Shown here in pieces: positions 1 through 9,357 of a DNA stretch of 64,000 bases (positions within the stretch are counted from its first letter, which is position 1; the number at the start of each line of letters is the position of its first letter). Origin of the DNA: Megaustenia siamemsis. Its lineage: Eukaryota; Mollusca; Gastropoda; Stylommatophora; Ariophantidae. The position numbers and the translations under genes were made by a program. Below the pieces are notes generated by a model. It did no database searches, was not told the origin of the DNA, and saw only the letters and a program-made list of their open reading frames with translations. The DNA is taken from positions 63,612,493 to 63,676,492 of the forward strand of contig JAVIAB010000092.1 of NCBI GenBank assembly GCA_032433765.1, in the 5' to 3' direction.

Positions 1-177
1 GCCAACTAAAAAATTGGCTATTGCAGTAGTGTCTTACACGAAAAGCGTTCTCAATGACTATAGCATAGGGTAACGATCACAGACCGGAAATAAATTGTAT
101 ATTTGTACTTTCCTATTAATGCAAGTATCTCCCAGTAGGGCTGAATATTGTGTTGTAGACAAACATTTATTGGCTGA
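1..177. repeat. Dispersed repeat, right part of a composite element
   Basis: This stretch resembles 34145-34330 in the same orientation. Both have a short hairpin (aattggct near 12, aatagct near 34160), then a shared block with 'actatagcatagggtaacgat' versus 'actatagcatagggatacgat', 'aaataaattgt' and 'gacaaaca'. At 34 kb the block is continuous with a tRNA-like segment on its left, so the window probably starts inside this element. Confidence 0.6.
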
Positions 178-806
178 AGCAGACCTTGAGTAGCCTTGGC
201 TTCATAAACTGTGTTTGGACATATGCAGACCTTGAGTAGCCTTGGCTTCATAAACTGTGTTTGGACATATGCAGACCTTGAGTAGCCTTGGCTTCATAAA
301 CTGTGTTTGGACATATGCAGACCTTGAGTAGCCTTGGCTTCATAAACTGTGTTTGGACATATGCAGACCTTGGGTAGCCTTGGCTTCATAAACTGTGTTT
401 GGACATATGCAGACCTTGAGTAGCCTTGGCTTCAAAACTGTGTTTGGACATATGCAGACCTTGAGTAGCCTTGACTTCATAAACTTGTGTTTAGGACATA
501 TGCCAGACTTGAGTAGCCTTGGCTTCATAAACTGTGTTTGGACATATGCAGACCTTGAGTAGCCTTGGCTTCATAAACTGTGTTTGGACATATGCAGACC
601 TTGAGGAGCCTTGACTTCATAAACTTTGTTTGGACATATGCAGACCTTGAGTAGCCTTGGCTTCATAAACTGTGTTTGGACATATGCAGACCTTGAGGAG
701 CCTTGACTTCATAAACTGTGTTTGGACATATGCAGACCTTGAGTAGCCTTGGCTTCATAAACTGTGTTTGGACATATGCAGACCTTGAGTAGCCTTGACT
801 TCATAA
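178..806. repeat. Minisatellite, 46 bp unit, about 13-14 copies
   Basis: Tandem copies of a unit containing ggacatatgcagaccttgag and tagccttggcttcataaact. Copies differ by single substitutions or small indels (for example gagtagcc/gaggagcc, ggcttc/gacttc). It directly follows the dispersed repeat at the window start. Confidence 0.95.
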
Positions 807-1139
807 AGCGATTGATGATTTTTTTTTTTAAATTACTATTTATTTCATGATTCAACACATACACATACACTTTAACTAGAATCACACGAATGATGTTTGT
901 GTCTGGAGATACTTTTTAAAGACCATATATAGTTAGCCTCATATTAGTGGTTGTTCATAGTTGCTGTATAATGCTCATTACTAATGGAATCAGCCCCATT
1001 GCATATCGGTAAAATCATTGGTGCTCAGCCTTTCTTGACAGAAAACGCAAAATAGCTACAATGATAGTTTCGGTAGACGGCTCTGATTACACACGTTTCT
1101 AATCCGTCCTCTCCATCCTACATACGCCTAAGTGAAGTA
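807..1139. other. No recognised feature
   Basis: AT-rich DNA with a short T-run at 818-830. I see no open frame, splice pattern or repeat match here. Confidence 0.5.
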
Positions 1140-1425
1140 AGAGTTCCTGCAACACCTGAAGGTGTATTTTGGAATATGGTCTCTAATGGTATTACAATAA
1201 TATGGTATTGCCATAATATATTTTAAGGGTGATGAGGTCGGTATTACGCCAGGCTGCCCTAATTGAACATAAACTTCTCTGGTACCGATTTAAAAGGCCT
1301 AGTGGACCCCACCACCGTGTCGACTGGAAACAAAATCAATTAGTAAGACCCAAGAAATGAACCCAGACCTTCTGGTCTGTAAATAGCGCACAAACCAGCC
1401 AACTCTAACATCTTCATACATGAAC
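1140..1425 (-). repeat. Diverged relative of SINE-S1
   Basis: The order of blocks matches minus-strand SINE-S1 copies: a short palindrome (cacctgaaggtg), 'ggaatatggt', 'ggtcggtattacgcc', 'ggtacc..atttaaaaggc' and 'ggaccc'. Similarity is partial and broken by indels, so this is either a very old copy or a related family. Confidence 0.45.
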
Positions 1426-1862
1426 ATCACAGCTGCTTGTTGTAATCACAAAAGGGCGTTTTATCTCTAATTCTATACAATTCACAGCTTTAATGTGTGC
1501 CCTGATCCTTCAATATTTCACTATTCTTAAATGTACAATTCTATGGAATTAGTTTTGTAACGTGTTTCAAAAATCGTGTTCTCTAACTTTATCTAATATA
1601 TTGAAAACCTCACGGATTGCCAAGAAATGTGTATACGGTCTTAGGTTTTCCATGTCGTTATGACTTTATAATTTAAAATAACACAGACAATATCGTCCCA
1701 TTAAAACGGCAACTTTCTTTGATCTTCATTGTTATAATTATTGTGTTCCTGAAAATAGAATTTACAGTAATAGAACAATTTGTAGAGTTTTGATAAGCTA
1801 TAGTATCGAACACGAAGTTTTCACAACTTTGTTCCATATAAATACTATTATAAGGGTATATT

Positions 1863-1922
1863 ATATATGGGTGTAAACTCGCGTGCTAAGACGCCGGTTC
1901 AAGTCTCGTACTTTACCTTAAA
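1863..1922 (+). repeat. tRNA-like SINE-S3 fragment
   Basis: The block 'gggtgtaaactcgcgtgcta' followed by 'agacgccggttcaagtctcg' also occurs on the minus strand at 48165-48215. The segment ggttcaagtctc resembles a pol III B box. Confidence 0.55.
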
Positions 1923-2017
1923 TACTATAATGCCCTCATAGTAAAGTTTATTTATTTATTTTATAAATGTGCATGCAATTTTGACGAGTTGAAGCTGAAG
2001 ATTCTATTATTTTCATT

Positions 2018-2475
2018 CGTTCATGTGCCATACCGGGTGGTGAAGGCGATCATGTCCTTCCACAATTCTCCCTCCAGAGTGTATCGTATCAATATTGAAT
2101 GTTTTCTGTGCCATGACACCAAGCTATCCAGTATCTTCTCTCTTTGTGGTTCGCGATATCTCTTTTCCCTGTATTTTTCTAGTTTTAACCGAGTATTCCA
2201 AGTATGCCTCTTTCAGAATCTCCTTCTTGGTCTTTTTAACTGTCAAGGGAACTCTCAATATTCTTCTGAGAAATTTCATCTGTGGCTTTTAATCGTCTTT
2301 TAATTTGTTTGTCTACTGTCCATGATTTGCTTCCAAAGACCACAGTTGACTCTATATAGCACTGATTAACTCTCTTTCTCAATTCTATTGACAGGGACTT
2401 GTTGCTTAAGACGTTTTTAATTTTAAAAATGCTATTTTGGCAAATTTCTGGATCGACTGAGATGTTCATCTTCAG
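2018..2475 (-). mobile_element. LINE-A fragment, 3' end
   Basis: Minus-strand remnant of the LINE-A C-terminal reading frame. It starts with the family's 3' end (catgtgccatacc on the plus strand) and includes NKSLSIELRKRVNQCYIESTV and SWTVDKQ-type motifs, matching 53223-54860. Several frameshifts make it a pseudogene. Confidence 0.8.
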
Positions 2476-2631
2476 TGCCGTTGTTGGTTCTCAGCCACAT
2501 TTTCAATTTCCTTAGTGTTCCTGTTTCGTTCAAACAAACATTCGATAAACTTTTCTTCGTATAAGGTTTTCATTGAAAATGTCTAATACTTCCTTCCTTC
2601 CTTGCAGTCTTGTAATCCTTGAACATAAATA

Positions 2632-2823
2632 TTAATATTCACGGACGCAGAAATAAAATCGTTTACTCAACCACAAAATATGCATTGCATTATCTCTTCT
2701 CAGGGTTCGATAAAGAACGATGTAGACTCTCCGTTTACTTTCTCTGTAAAAATATTGCGAAATCTTCAATGCGATAATTTGAAGTGTAACGAATTTCATC
2801 TTTAGATTCATTGACAAATGCAC
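2632..2823 (-). pseudogene. Sailor-like transposase, N-terminal fragment
   Basis: The minus-strand reading (MNLKMKFVT..., ...YFYRESKRR..., ...MHILWLSKRF) aligns along about 60 residues with the N-terminus of the transposase at 28829 (MSLKLKFVT..., ...YFCREAKRG..., ...MHVLGLSKRS). No catalytic domain follows, and LINE-A sequence lies within 200 bp. It is therefore a truncated relic of the same or a sister DNA-transposon family. Confidence 0.65.
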
Positions 2824-2912
2824 CAGTCACTAGAAAGCTTCTCTACGCCTTTGAGATGAATTTGAAACCGCAGTTTTCAATATAAGTTCGACAGTGCAAG
2901 AAATTCGGGCAA

Positions 2913-2981
2913 TTTTTTTTTTTTTTTTTTTTGGGGGGGGGGGGGGATATATAGTATGTGTGTGTGTGTGTGTGTGTGTGA
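2913..2981. repeat. Poly-T, poly-G and (TG)n run
   Basis: About 20 T, then about 14 G, a short AT spacer and about 12 TG units. Homopolymers this long are prone to sequencing error. Confidence 0.95.
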
Positions 2982-3079
2982 GTTTTGTAGCTTTTAATAC
3001 AGATTGTTTAAATCTCAGACTATGCAAATGTTTACGGTCTGTAAGGTAATAATTTGGTATATAAAAAATTGTGTTGTAT

Positions 3080-3725
3080 TGTCAAACTTTAATATTTTTT
3101 GTATGTACATCCAACATTGATTTGTATTGGTCATCAATATTTTGTGTCACAATATTCGACCACAATCTCTGTTACAATATTCAACTACAAATTACTGTTA
3201 TACATCTAACTATAATAATTATGATATCTTTGAACTACAATCTCAGTTATAGTATCCGATTATAATCTTCGTTGCAATTTTTGAGTAACAACCCCTACTG
3301 TAATCTTTGTGACGACAATGTCATTTATAGTATCCGACTATAACCAGTTGCAATCTATGCCCTTGATTAGGAACAGTATTTTAAGATACAACTATAAACA
3401 TTATTACGATTTGTGAATTTCGGTACAACCATGTGTAACTATTTCTTACTTTCCGGGGCTTTTCTAAAAAAAAAAATGAATAAATAAATGTCGTTTGCAC
3501 ACAGAAGATTAACAATTGCAGACTTCAAACGTGGACTGACAGTATTAAATCTAAAAAAAATCGACTATTTGTAACAGATTTCAAAGATTAATTGTCTGTA
3601 ATAGATCTTAAATATAGACAACCTATGTGCAATATATCTCAAATAATTGATTGTCTGTAGTAGATAACATATGGGCTGTCTGTAATAGATCTCATATATT
3701 GGCTGTCTGTAATATATCTCATAGT
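3080..3725. repeat. Degenerate AT-rich tandem repeat
   Basis: Loosely repeating phrases of 20-25 bp (caatatt-cgaccacaatctctgtta types, then tgtctgtaatagatctcata types). They are too diverged to define one unit. No coding potential is seen. Confidence 0.45.
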
Positions 3726-3997
3726 TTTAGTCTTTTTTATATTCATATCGAATCCATATCTTTTGCTTGTCATGTTTATTTCATGAAGTAATTATTTTTA
3801 GATCTTTAGGATTTTCTGCTAGTAGTACAGTATTATCAGAATATCTTAGGTTATTGATTAACTTTCCATCAATGTTAAGGCCTGGCATCTCTATGTTTTT
3901 AAAGAGTGACAAAGCTTGGTGATATGGTGCATCGCTGTCATACTCCACTTTTTATATCAATAGTTGTATAGTTCTTTTTGTTATATTTATTATTGCT
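3725..3997 (-). mobile_element. LINE-C fragment, right part of an interrupted copy
   Basis: Minus-strand LINE-C reverse-transcriptase segment matching 42840-43115 and 23300-23500 (for example tagttttagtctttttgata, taggcctggcatct). It is interrupted by LINE-B and resumes at 4786. The (Y)ADD active-site region is covered but the frame is broken. Confidence 0.8.
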
Positions 3998-4008
3998 GTT
4001 TGGTCCTA

Positions 4009-4774
4009 ATAATTAATAGCAAAAAGACAGAGGTAATGGTAACAACAAAGAAAAGACATCACCTCAGTGCAAAATAAAGACAAGTGGAACAATATTAAAA
4101 CAGGCAAATGAATTTAAATATTTGGGAACTTTGTTAACCTCAGACGGAAGATGTACAAAAGAGGTGAGATGCAGAATGGCTGAGGCAAAAGCAGCTTTCA
4201 AAAAAATTAGGAAAATACTATGCAATCTATTTTTGACAATATAAACACGAAAAAGAGTTCTTAAATGTTACGTAGAGCCAGTCTTAACATACGGATGCGA
4301 GTCATGGACAATAGGACAACAGACAAGAAAATCACTGGAGTCTGTAGAAATGTGGTTTTACAGAAGAATGTTGAGAATACCATGGACAGCTAAGAAGAGT
4401 AATGAAGAGGTTCTGAGAGAGGTCAAAGCAAAAAGAGAGCTAATTTCCAATATTAGGAAGAAACAATCATAATTTTTTTGGCCATGTAATGAGAAGAGAA
4501 CAACTTGAATATATTGTAACAACTGGAAAAATTGAGGGACGAAGAGATAGAGGAAAGCAAAGAGAAAAAATAACAGACAGCTTAAGAGAATGGCTTGGCA
4601 GAAGGTCAACAAAAGAAATGATAAATAGCAAAGAGAAAAAATAACAGACAGCTTAAGAGAATGGCTTGGCAGAAGGTCAACAAAAGAAATGATAAATAGC
4701 TGCCGAGATCGAAAGTTGTGGAGAGACATGATCACCTACGCCAGTAGGCCCGGTACTTGATGATGATGATGATG
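4009..4774 (+). mobile_element. LINE-B insertion, 5'-truncated
   Basis: Plus-strand LINE-B 3' segment. The reading resembles KYLGTLLTSDGRC..., VLKCYVEPVLTYGCESWT..., FYRRMLRIPWTAKKSNEEV, LRDSLREWLGR and RDRKLWRDMITYASRPGT-stop, with frameshifts. The 3' tail is (TGA)n at 4758-4774. It is bounded by an 11 bp target-site duplication, gtttggtccta, at 3998-4008 and 4775-4785. A 71 bp internal tandem duplication lies at about 4556-4700. Confidence 0.85.
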
Positions 4775-4785
4775 GTTTGGTCCTA

Positions 4786-5280
4786 GTATAAATTACATGT
4801 TATTCGTATGTCTGTATCATCTAGATGTATATATCTTAGACAGTATATGCATCGTTTAGGGTGTATTATATCAAAAAAGCTTTGTTGTAGTGTATGAAGC
4901 AGGCATATATTAGTTTGTTTACTTCTATGCACTTTTCGACTAATGTCCTTATGCAGAATATGGCTTTTTTGTCTCACTGTTTATTCCTAAATCTAAATTG
5001 TTGTTCTTCTAATTACATATCGATTTTATTCTGGATTCTTCCTTGTATAACTTTTAGCAAGATTTTCGTTTCATGGCTCATTTGGCTTATTGTAATAAAA
5101 TCACTGCATTCAAATGCACTATTCTTTTTATGCAATGAAATGGAAGTTGATGTTTTTAATTCATTTGGTATTATCCTGTATGGTATGTGTCGTTGCAAAT
5201 GTCTGTGATCACTTCAATACCAAAATCATCTAGGCCTATATCATCTTTATCAGTACGTTGTCTTGATTAAAAATCTGATA
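4786..5280 (-). mobile_element. LINE-C fragment, left part of an interrupted copy
   Basis: This continues the LINE-C copy of 3725-3997 after the LINE-B insertion. The reading includes RIQNKIDM, KILLKVIQGR and KQTNICLLHT-type segments that match 43120-43580. It is a pseudogene with many frame breaks and ends about 30 bp before the homeobox exon acceptor. Confidence 0.8.
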
Positions 5281-5312
5281 TAGTTACGATGTTACATCAA
5301 CTCTATCCACAG

Positions 5313-5407
5313 AATAACCGATACTTGAGCTCGGAGAAGAGAGAGTCAATGTCTCAGGTTCTCGGTCTTAGTGAGAACCAGGTCAAGGCTTGGTTCCAGA
5401 ACAGAAG
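5313..5407 (+). CDS. Homeobox gene, internal exon (homeodomain positions 22-53)
   Basis: This exon of a homeodomain transcription factor is too short to appear as a long open frame. The sequence directly shows a 3' splice site (ccacag) ending at 5312, an open reading of 31 codons plus two bases, and a GT donor (gtaaat) at 5408. The residues start NNRYLSSEKRESMSQ and end SENQVKAWFQNR. Aligned on W48, F49, Q50, N51 and R52, the exon begins at homeodomain position 22 and its last two bases (AG) open codon 53. Helix 2, the turn and most of recognition helix 3 are therefore here. Q50 and N51 are the usual DNA-contacting residues. The split codon is completed exactly by the exon at 9105. Homeodomain proteins act in the nucleus as sequence-specific regulators. 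The residues look ANTP-class, possibly NK-like or EMX/BSX-like, but I cannot name the family. Positions 1-21 are missing and probably lie upstream of the window. Confidence 0.9.
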
Positions 5408-5725
5408 GTAAATATTTGCCCGAAAGTCTAAAAGGAAACTACAATTACTGTCCAGCTTAATGTTTCAGTGACTGCAAACTTTATCATTTCAATAACCCCG
5501 AGCTTCACTGGTTCAAAGATGTGTTTTATTGATTCAGCAAGGTCTTTTGCTATGTGTTCAGTACTGTAATGACTCGGGCCGGCCCACTTCCCTTAGAGTG
5601 TCAAGTAGCTAAAGGGCCGAAACACTTGGTCGACGGGGTTGTCTTCTGATGATCAGATTGCCCCCTTCAAGCTTCGTTGGTTCAAAAGGTTCTGCTTGAC
5701 AGGTTCAGTTATGACTTGTTTTTCG

Positions 5726-6075
5726 CGGCTCAGTAATATCATGCTTTATCACTTCAGTAATATCATGCTTTATCACTTCAGTAATATCCAATTTTATCAT
5801 TTCAGTAATGTCCAATTTTATCAGTTCAGTAATGTCCAATTTTATCAGTTCAGTAATGTCCAATTTTATTAGTTCAGTAATGTCCAGCTTTATCATTTCA
5901 GCAATGTCCAATTTTATCAGTTCAGCAATATCCAGCTTTATCATTTCAACAATATTCTTCTCTATTTGTTCAATAATCTCCTGCTTCATCGGCACAATGC
6001 CAATCTGCCTGATCGGTCCAATGATAGTACTGTGTTATTGATTCAGTGATGTCTAATATTACCGGTTCAGCAATG
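5726..6075. repeat. Minisatellite, 24 bp unit, about 14 copies
   Basis: Tandem units of the type cagtaatgtccaattttatc with a four-base extension. Because 24 is a multiple of three, both strands stay open (8-residue repeats such as IKLDITEL). The array lies in the homeobox intron. Confidence 0.9.
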
Positions 6076-6294
6076 TCCAGCTGTATCGATTCAAATAATG
6101 TCCTATATTATTGGTTCTGCGAAGCTTGGTAGTCTAAAAGTATGACGTCGACCTCTGAAAAAGAAGGCACCGGATTCGATTAAATTAAAAATAAAAGTAC
6201 ACCATCTATGGTTTCTTTACTCTTTTTACTAAGCTGTAATGACAATACTGCAGCTGAGCCATGAACCGCCCAAATTGGAAGGAAAGAGCATTCA

Positions 6295-6576
6295 GTCGAA
6301 CCTTTCTGTCAATGTATAACTACGAACAAATGCGATTTTTGGGCCATGAGACACAACAGCTAACCAAAAGTAATCTTGGAGGGGAAATTACATGGTAAAA
6401 GAGGCAGAGGCAGAGGCAGACCAAGACGAACATGGACGAGCAACATAAAAAATATGGACAAATCAGCCTATGACAACCTGCACCATCAAAGAAAGAGACA
6501 TAGCAGAATGGCGCTCCATCGTAGCCAACCTTCGTTGCGGAGATGGCACTCGATGATGATGATGATGATAATGATA
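6295..6576 (+). mobile_element. LINE-C fragment, 3' end
   Basis: The reading matches the LINE-C C-terminus: MRFLGHE..., EGKLHGKRGRGRGRPRRTWT, then SNIKNMDKSAYDNL and SLRRWH. It ends in a (GAT)n tail at about 6553-6576. Frame-broken pseudogene. Confidence 0.8.
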
Positions 6577-6949
6577 ACTATGACATTGCTGTTGATATGA
6601 AAGTCGATAACAAGAAGATCAACATGTATAAATCTTCCAGGATGTACAACTAAGGAAAGAGATATAGAATGTTCAAGACTTGTTCAAAGTGTCTCTGTTT
6701 CTTACAGAGGCGATGTATTTTCTGATATGAATACAGAGTTGCCCATTTTCGTACAGAATCTATTTCTGTGTTTGAGCTAATGCTAATTAATTCCGCTGGT
6801 AAAACAACGTAACACACGTTTTAGGACTTGAGGTTGATTATGAATGAAAAGATATAAGAAAAACTGCTTAAAGACATTACACAAATTATCAGCTGCAAAT
6901 GTATGAGCATCTCAAACAGATCTATCTATCTTTCGTTCACCTGAAGTAT

Positions 6950-8150
6950 TGTCTATATCTGCAACGTCGTTTCCTGTATAAATATTACTGTCTTTTGTAA
7001 TTCTTGCAGTGACCCATATAGTTTTGTTTGTAGTGTTGTATCTATAAGCCAATGGATTTTCCTCAGTCTACTATATTCAGTGCAGTCTTGAAGTATGTGT
7101 GCAGCAGTCTGGGGCGTCTGTCCACATGTGCATGTAGTTGAGGTACCGATCTTGAATTTTGTATACATGTGACTATGGAGTCGATTGTGTCCTGTTCTGA
7201 GGCGTATAATGATAACTTGTTCACATCTACTCATATTATGAAATGCATCCTGATTTGGGGCTTGTGGTCCTCTGATTGATTTGATTATCTGTTTCTTATG
7301 ATGGCATGTAACCAGTGCATCTGGTTGTGTGCCTGTTGAACCTTTCTTTGCCAACTGATCTGCTTTCTCATTTTCTGGTATTCCACAGTGAGATGGGAAT
7401 CCACTACAGAGCAACCCTGTGGTGTTTGCAGAGTTTAGTCAATAAGATCTGCAGATGTGGCAATTTTCTTGATTGTAGTGTCTGGAGTACTGATATTGCA
7501 TCTGTCAAAAACACTACAGGCTGTGGGCTAAGATTACTGTTCAGCAGTTTTTCTATTGCCAACTTTATTGCTTGAATTTCTGCATCATAATTGTGACAAT
7601 ATTTCCCTGTTGCTATTTTATTCATATCCTGGTGTTATTTGGGTATTCGATATATGCACCTGCTCCCCCATTCTTTACTGCATTCTGTGCTGATCCATCT
7701 GTGTACACACGAATCCATAGGTCGTGTGGGTATTCTCCATCCAGCAAACTGAGAGTTATTGTTTTTCGCTGTAGACTATTCTGTTCCTCTTTGTCAAGTA
7801 TTCCTTTCACTTATGTCCGTATTTGTATTGATAACCCTGATTCTCGATCCAGGGAGTCTATTATGGTATGGGCAGTAGGGGGTTAACATCTCCTGGCATG
7901 TCTGGTGTTTGTGTACAAATACGCTTGGCTTGGTGGATAAAACTTCTTCTCTTAAGCCGTCCCAATGCAAGATTTTGGAATCGGTGCTTCATTGGATGTC
8001 TCGGCATGCATGCACATTTTTCTGCCTGTATCTGCACCTTTGTGTCCCTCCATTCTCTCAGTGATGGTATCCTTCACAATTTCTCCATCTCCAATATTGG
8101 TGTTGATTTCATTGCTATCTCAAACAGATGAAAGGCTGATATGTCAAAGT
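6950..8150 (-). pseudogene. LINE with RNase H domain, C-terminal part
   Basis: Three minus-strand frames together read as an RNase H domain followed by a zinc-knuckle-like tail. The motifs in order are YTDGSAQNAVKNGGAGAY (first catalytic Asp), NYDAEIQAIKLAIEKL (Glu), VVFLTDAISVLQTL (Asp) and PSHCGIPENEKADQLAKKG (last Asp). Next comes a Cys/His segment, TCTCGQTPQTAAHILQDC. RNase H placed after the reverse transcriptase is known from I/Jockey-group LINEs, so this is a different lineage from the RTE-like families here. Two or more frameshifts and stops at the joins mark it as dead. Residual thumb-domain sequence continues to about 8150. Confidence 0.85.
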
Positions 8151-8269
8151 GAAATAATATAACCATCATCATGTGTCAGGCAAGCTAAAAGTCCCAGCCG
8201 ATTTATTGGTAATTCTATGATCGTTTCCACAATAAGTAATTACTAATGTGAGGTTGAAGGGATGGGGGT

Positions 8270-8460
8270 GGAAGGTGGAGAGAGAGAGAATACATGAGAA
8301 AGAAGTGATAACGGTATATAATGTGAGAAAGGGAGAGGGAGGATGTGAATAAAACAAAAAAAAAGAATGCGACGGAAAATGAATTAAAAGATTGAGAAAG
8401 TGAGAGAGTTCTGAGAGAATAAGGAATGAGAAAAGAGCAAGAGAATAAGAGAAAGATATA
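8270..8460. repeat. GA-rich low-complexity tract
   Basis: Purine-rich strand with many gagaga and gaaag phrases and no fixed unit. It lies just 5' of a LINE-A fragment and produces spurious serine/leucine-rich frames on the other strand. Confidence 0.6.
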
Positions 8461-8935
8461 TTTTGAAAAAAATGAGAAAGAGAGTTCATCGGTGCTATAT
8501 AGAACCAATTCTGACCTATGGAAGCGAATCATGGACAATAGACAAACAAATGAAAAGACGATTAGCGGCCACAGAGATGGGATTTCGCAGAAGAATATTG
8601 AAAGTTCCATCGACAGCTAAAAAGACCAATGAGGAAATTCTCAAAGAGGCCAACACAAAAAGGGAGCTCTTAAAAAAACAGTAGAAAGAAGCAATCAACA
8701 TTTTTCGGGCACATCATGAGAAAAGGAAAGTTGGAATACTTGGTTACAACTGGCAAAATAAAAGGAAAGAGAGATCGCGGACGACAAAGAGAGAAATACT
8801 GGATAGCTTGGTGTCATGGCATGGAAAACAGTCAACAACAGAACTGATACGATGCACTGTAGATAGAAGATTGTGGAGGGACATGATCGCCTACGCCAAC
8901 CGGTATGACACATGATGATGATGATATTTTGAAAA
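8461..8935 (+). mobile_element. LINE-A fragment, 3' end
   Basis: Reads RVHRCYIEPILTYGSESWTI, KQMKRRLAATEMGFRRRIL, then frame-shifted ...SWHGKQSTTELIRCTVDRR LWRDMIAYANRYDT and a stop with an (ATG)n tail at 8912-8928. It is 5'-truncated and lies in the homeobox intron. Confidence 0.85.
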
Positions 8936-9104
8936 AGAGGAGAAAAGAGAGTGGCTGAGAAAAAGATAATATTCTTTTTTAAAATGAACCTATCTATTTT
9001 CAGAAACATAACAAGAAATCTGGCCAAAGGTCAAGATGCAATAGTTGTGGAAGCAATAATGATAAACCTTTTTTTTTTACCTCTCTCTCTCTATCTCTCT
9101 TCAG

Positions 9105-9357
9105 AACAAAGCACAAGAAGCAACTAACACAGCATATCAATCAACTGAGCACTAGTCACCAGACGACGCAAAGAGACGACCGACCTTTGAACCAGACATT
9201 TCACGACCCTACAAACTTCGTGTTCACCTCCACACAGCACCCGTTCACATCCCTACCAGTGGTTCCGCCTATACAGTTACATGGTCTCAGCTCATTCCTA
9301 AGCCGTGGTTACCCAACCTCCACGTCTTATCTGAGTCTCCTACAAAAGATGATATAA
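9105..9357 (+). CDS. Homeobox gene, last exon (homeodomain end and C-terminus)
   Basis: A pyrimidine-rich tract (runs of T and CT at 9069-9102) ends in a cag acceptor at 9102-9104. The first base completes codon 53 (AG plus A, Arg) left open by the exon at 5313-5407. The reading then continues TKHKKQL, giving WFQNRRTKHKKQ across the junction, a typical homeodomain helix 3 end. Some 75 further residues rich in Ser, Thr, Gln, His and Pro follow to TAA at 9355-9357. The phase match, the acceptor and the motif continuity together make this very unlikely to be chance. T54-K55-H56-K57 recalls EMX/ems and BSX proteins, whose helix 3 ends similarly, but helix 2 does not match those families as I know them. 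The C-terminus is short and shows no other recognisable domain. No strong AATAAA signal was found immediately downstream, so the 3' UTR end is unknown. Confidence 0.9.

Larger units (their letters stand above)
5408..9104 (+). other. Intron of the homeobox gene
   Basis: A 3.7 kb phase-2 intron interrupts homeodomain codon 53. It begins gtaaat and ends ttcag. It contains a 24 bp minisatellite, LINE-C and LINE-A fragments and an RNase H-bearing LINE. No further exon was recognised inside it. Confidence 0.85.

Noticed and set aside
178..806. CRISPR-like or regularly spaced repeat array
   Set aside because: There are no unique spacers; the whole 46 bp unit repeats, and the context is eukaryotic. 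The same applies to the other arrays.
1..5312. The homeobox exon for homeodomain positions 1-21
   Set aside because: I scanned for an Arg-rich arm and a helix 1-like reading ending in a GT donor and found none, so it is presumed to lie outside the window.
8169..8610. Ser/Leu/Phe-rich minus-strand frames
   Set aside because: They are complements of a GA-rich low-complexity tract and of LINE-A sequence.
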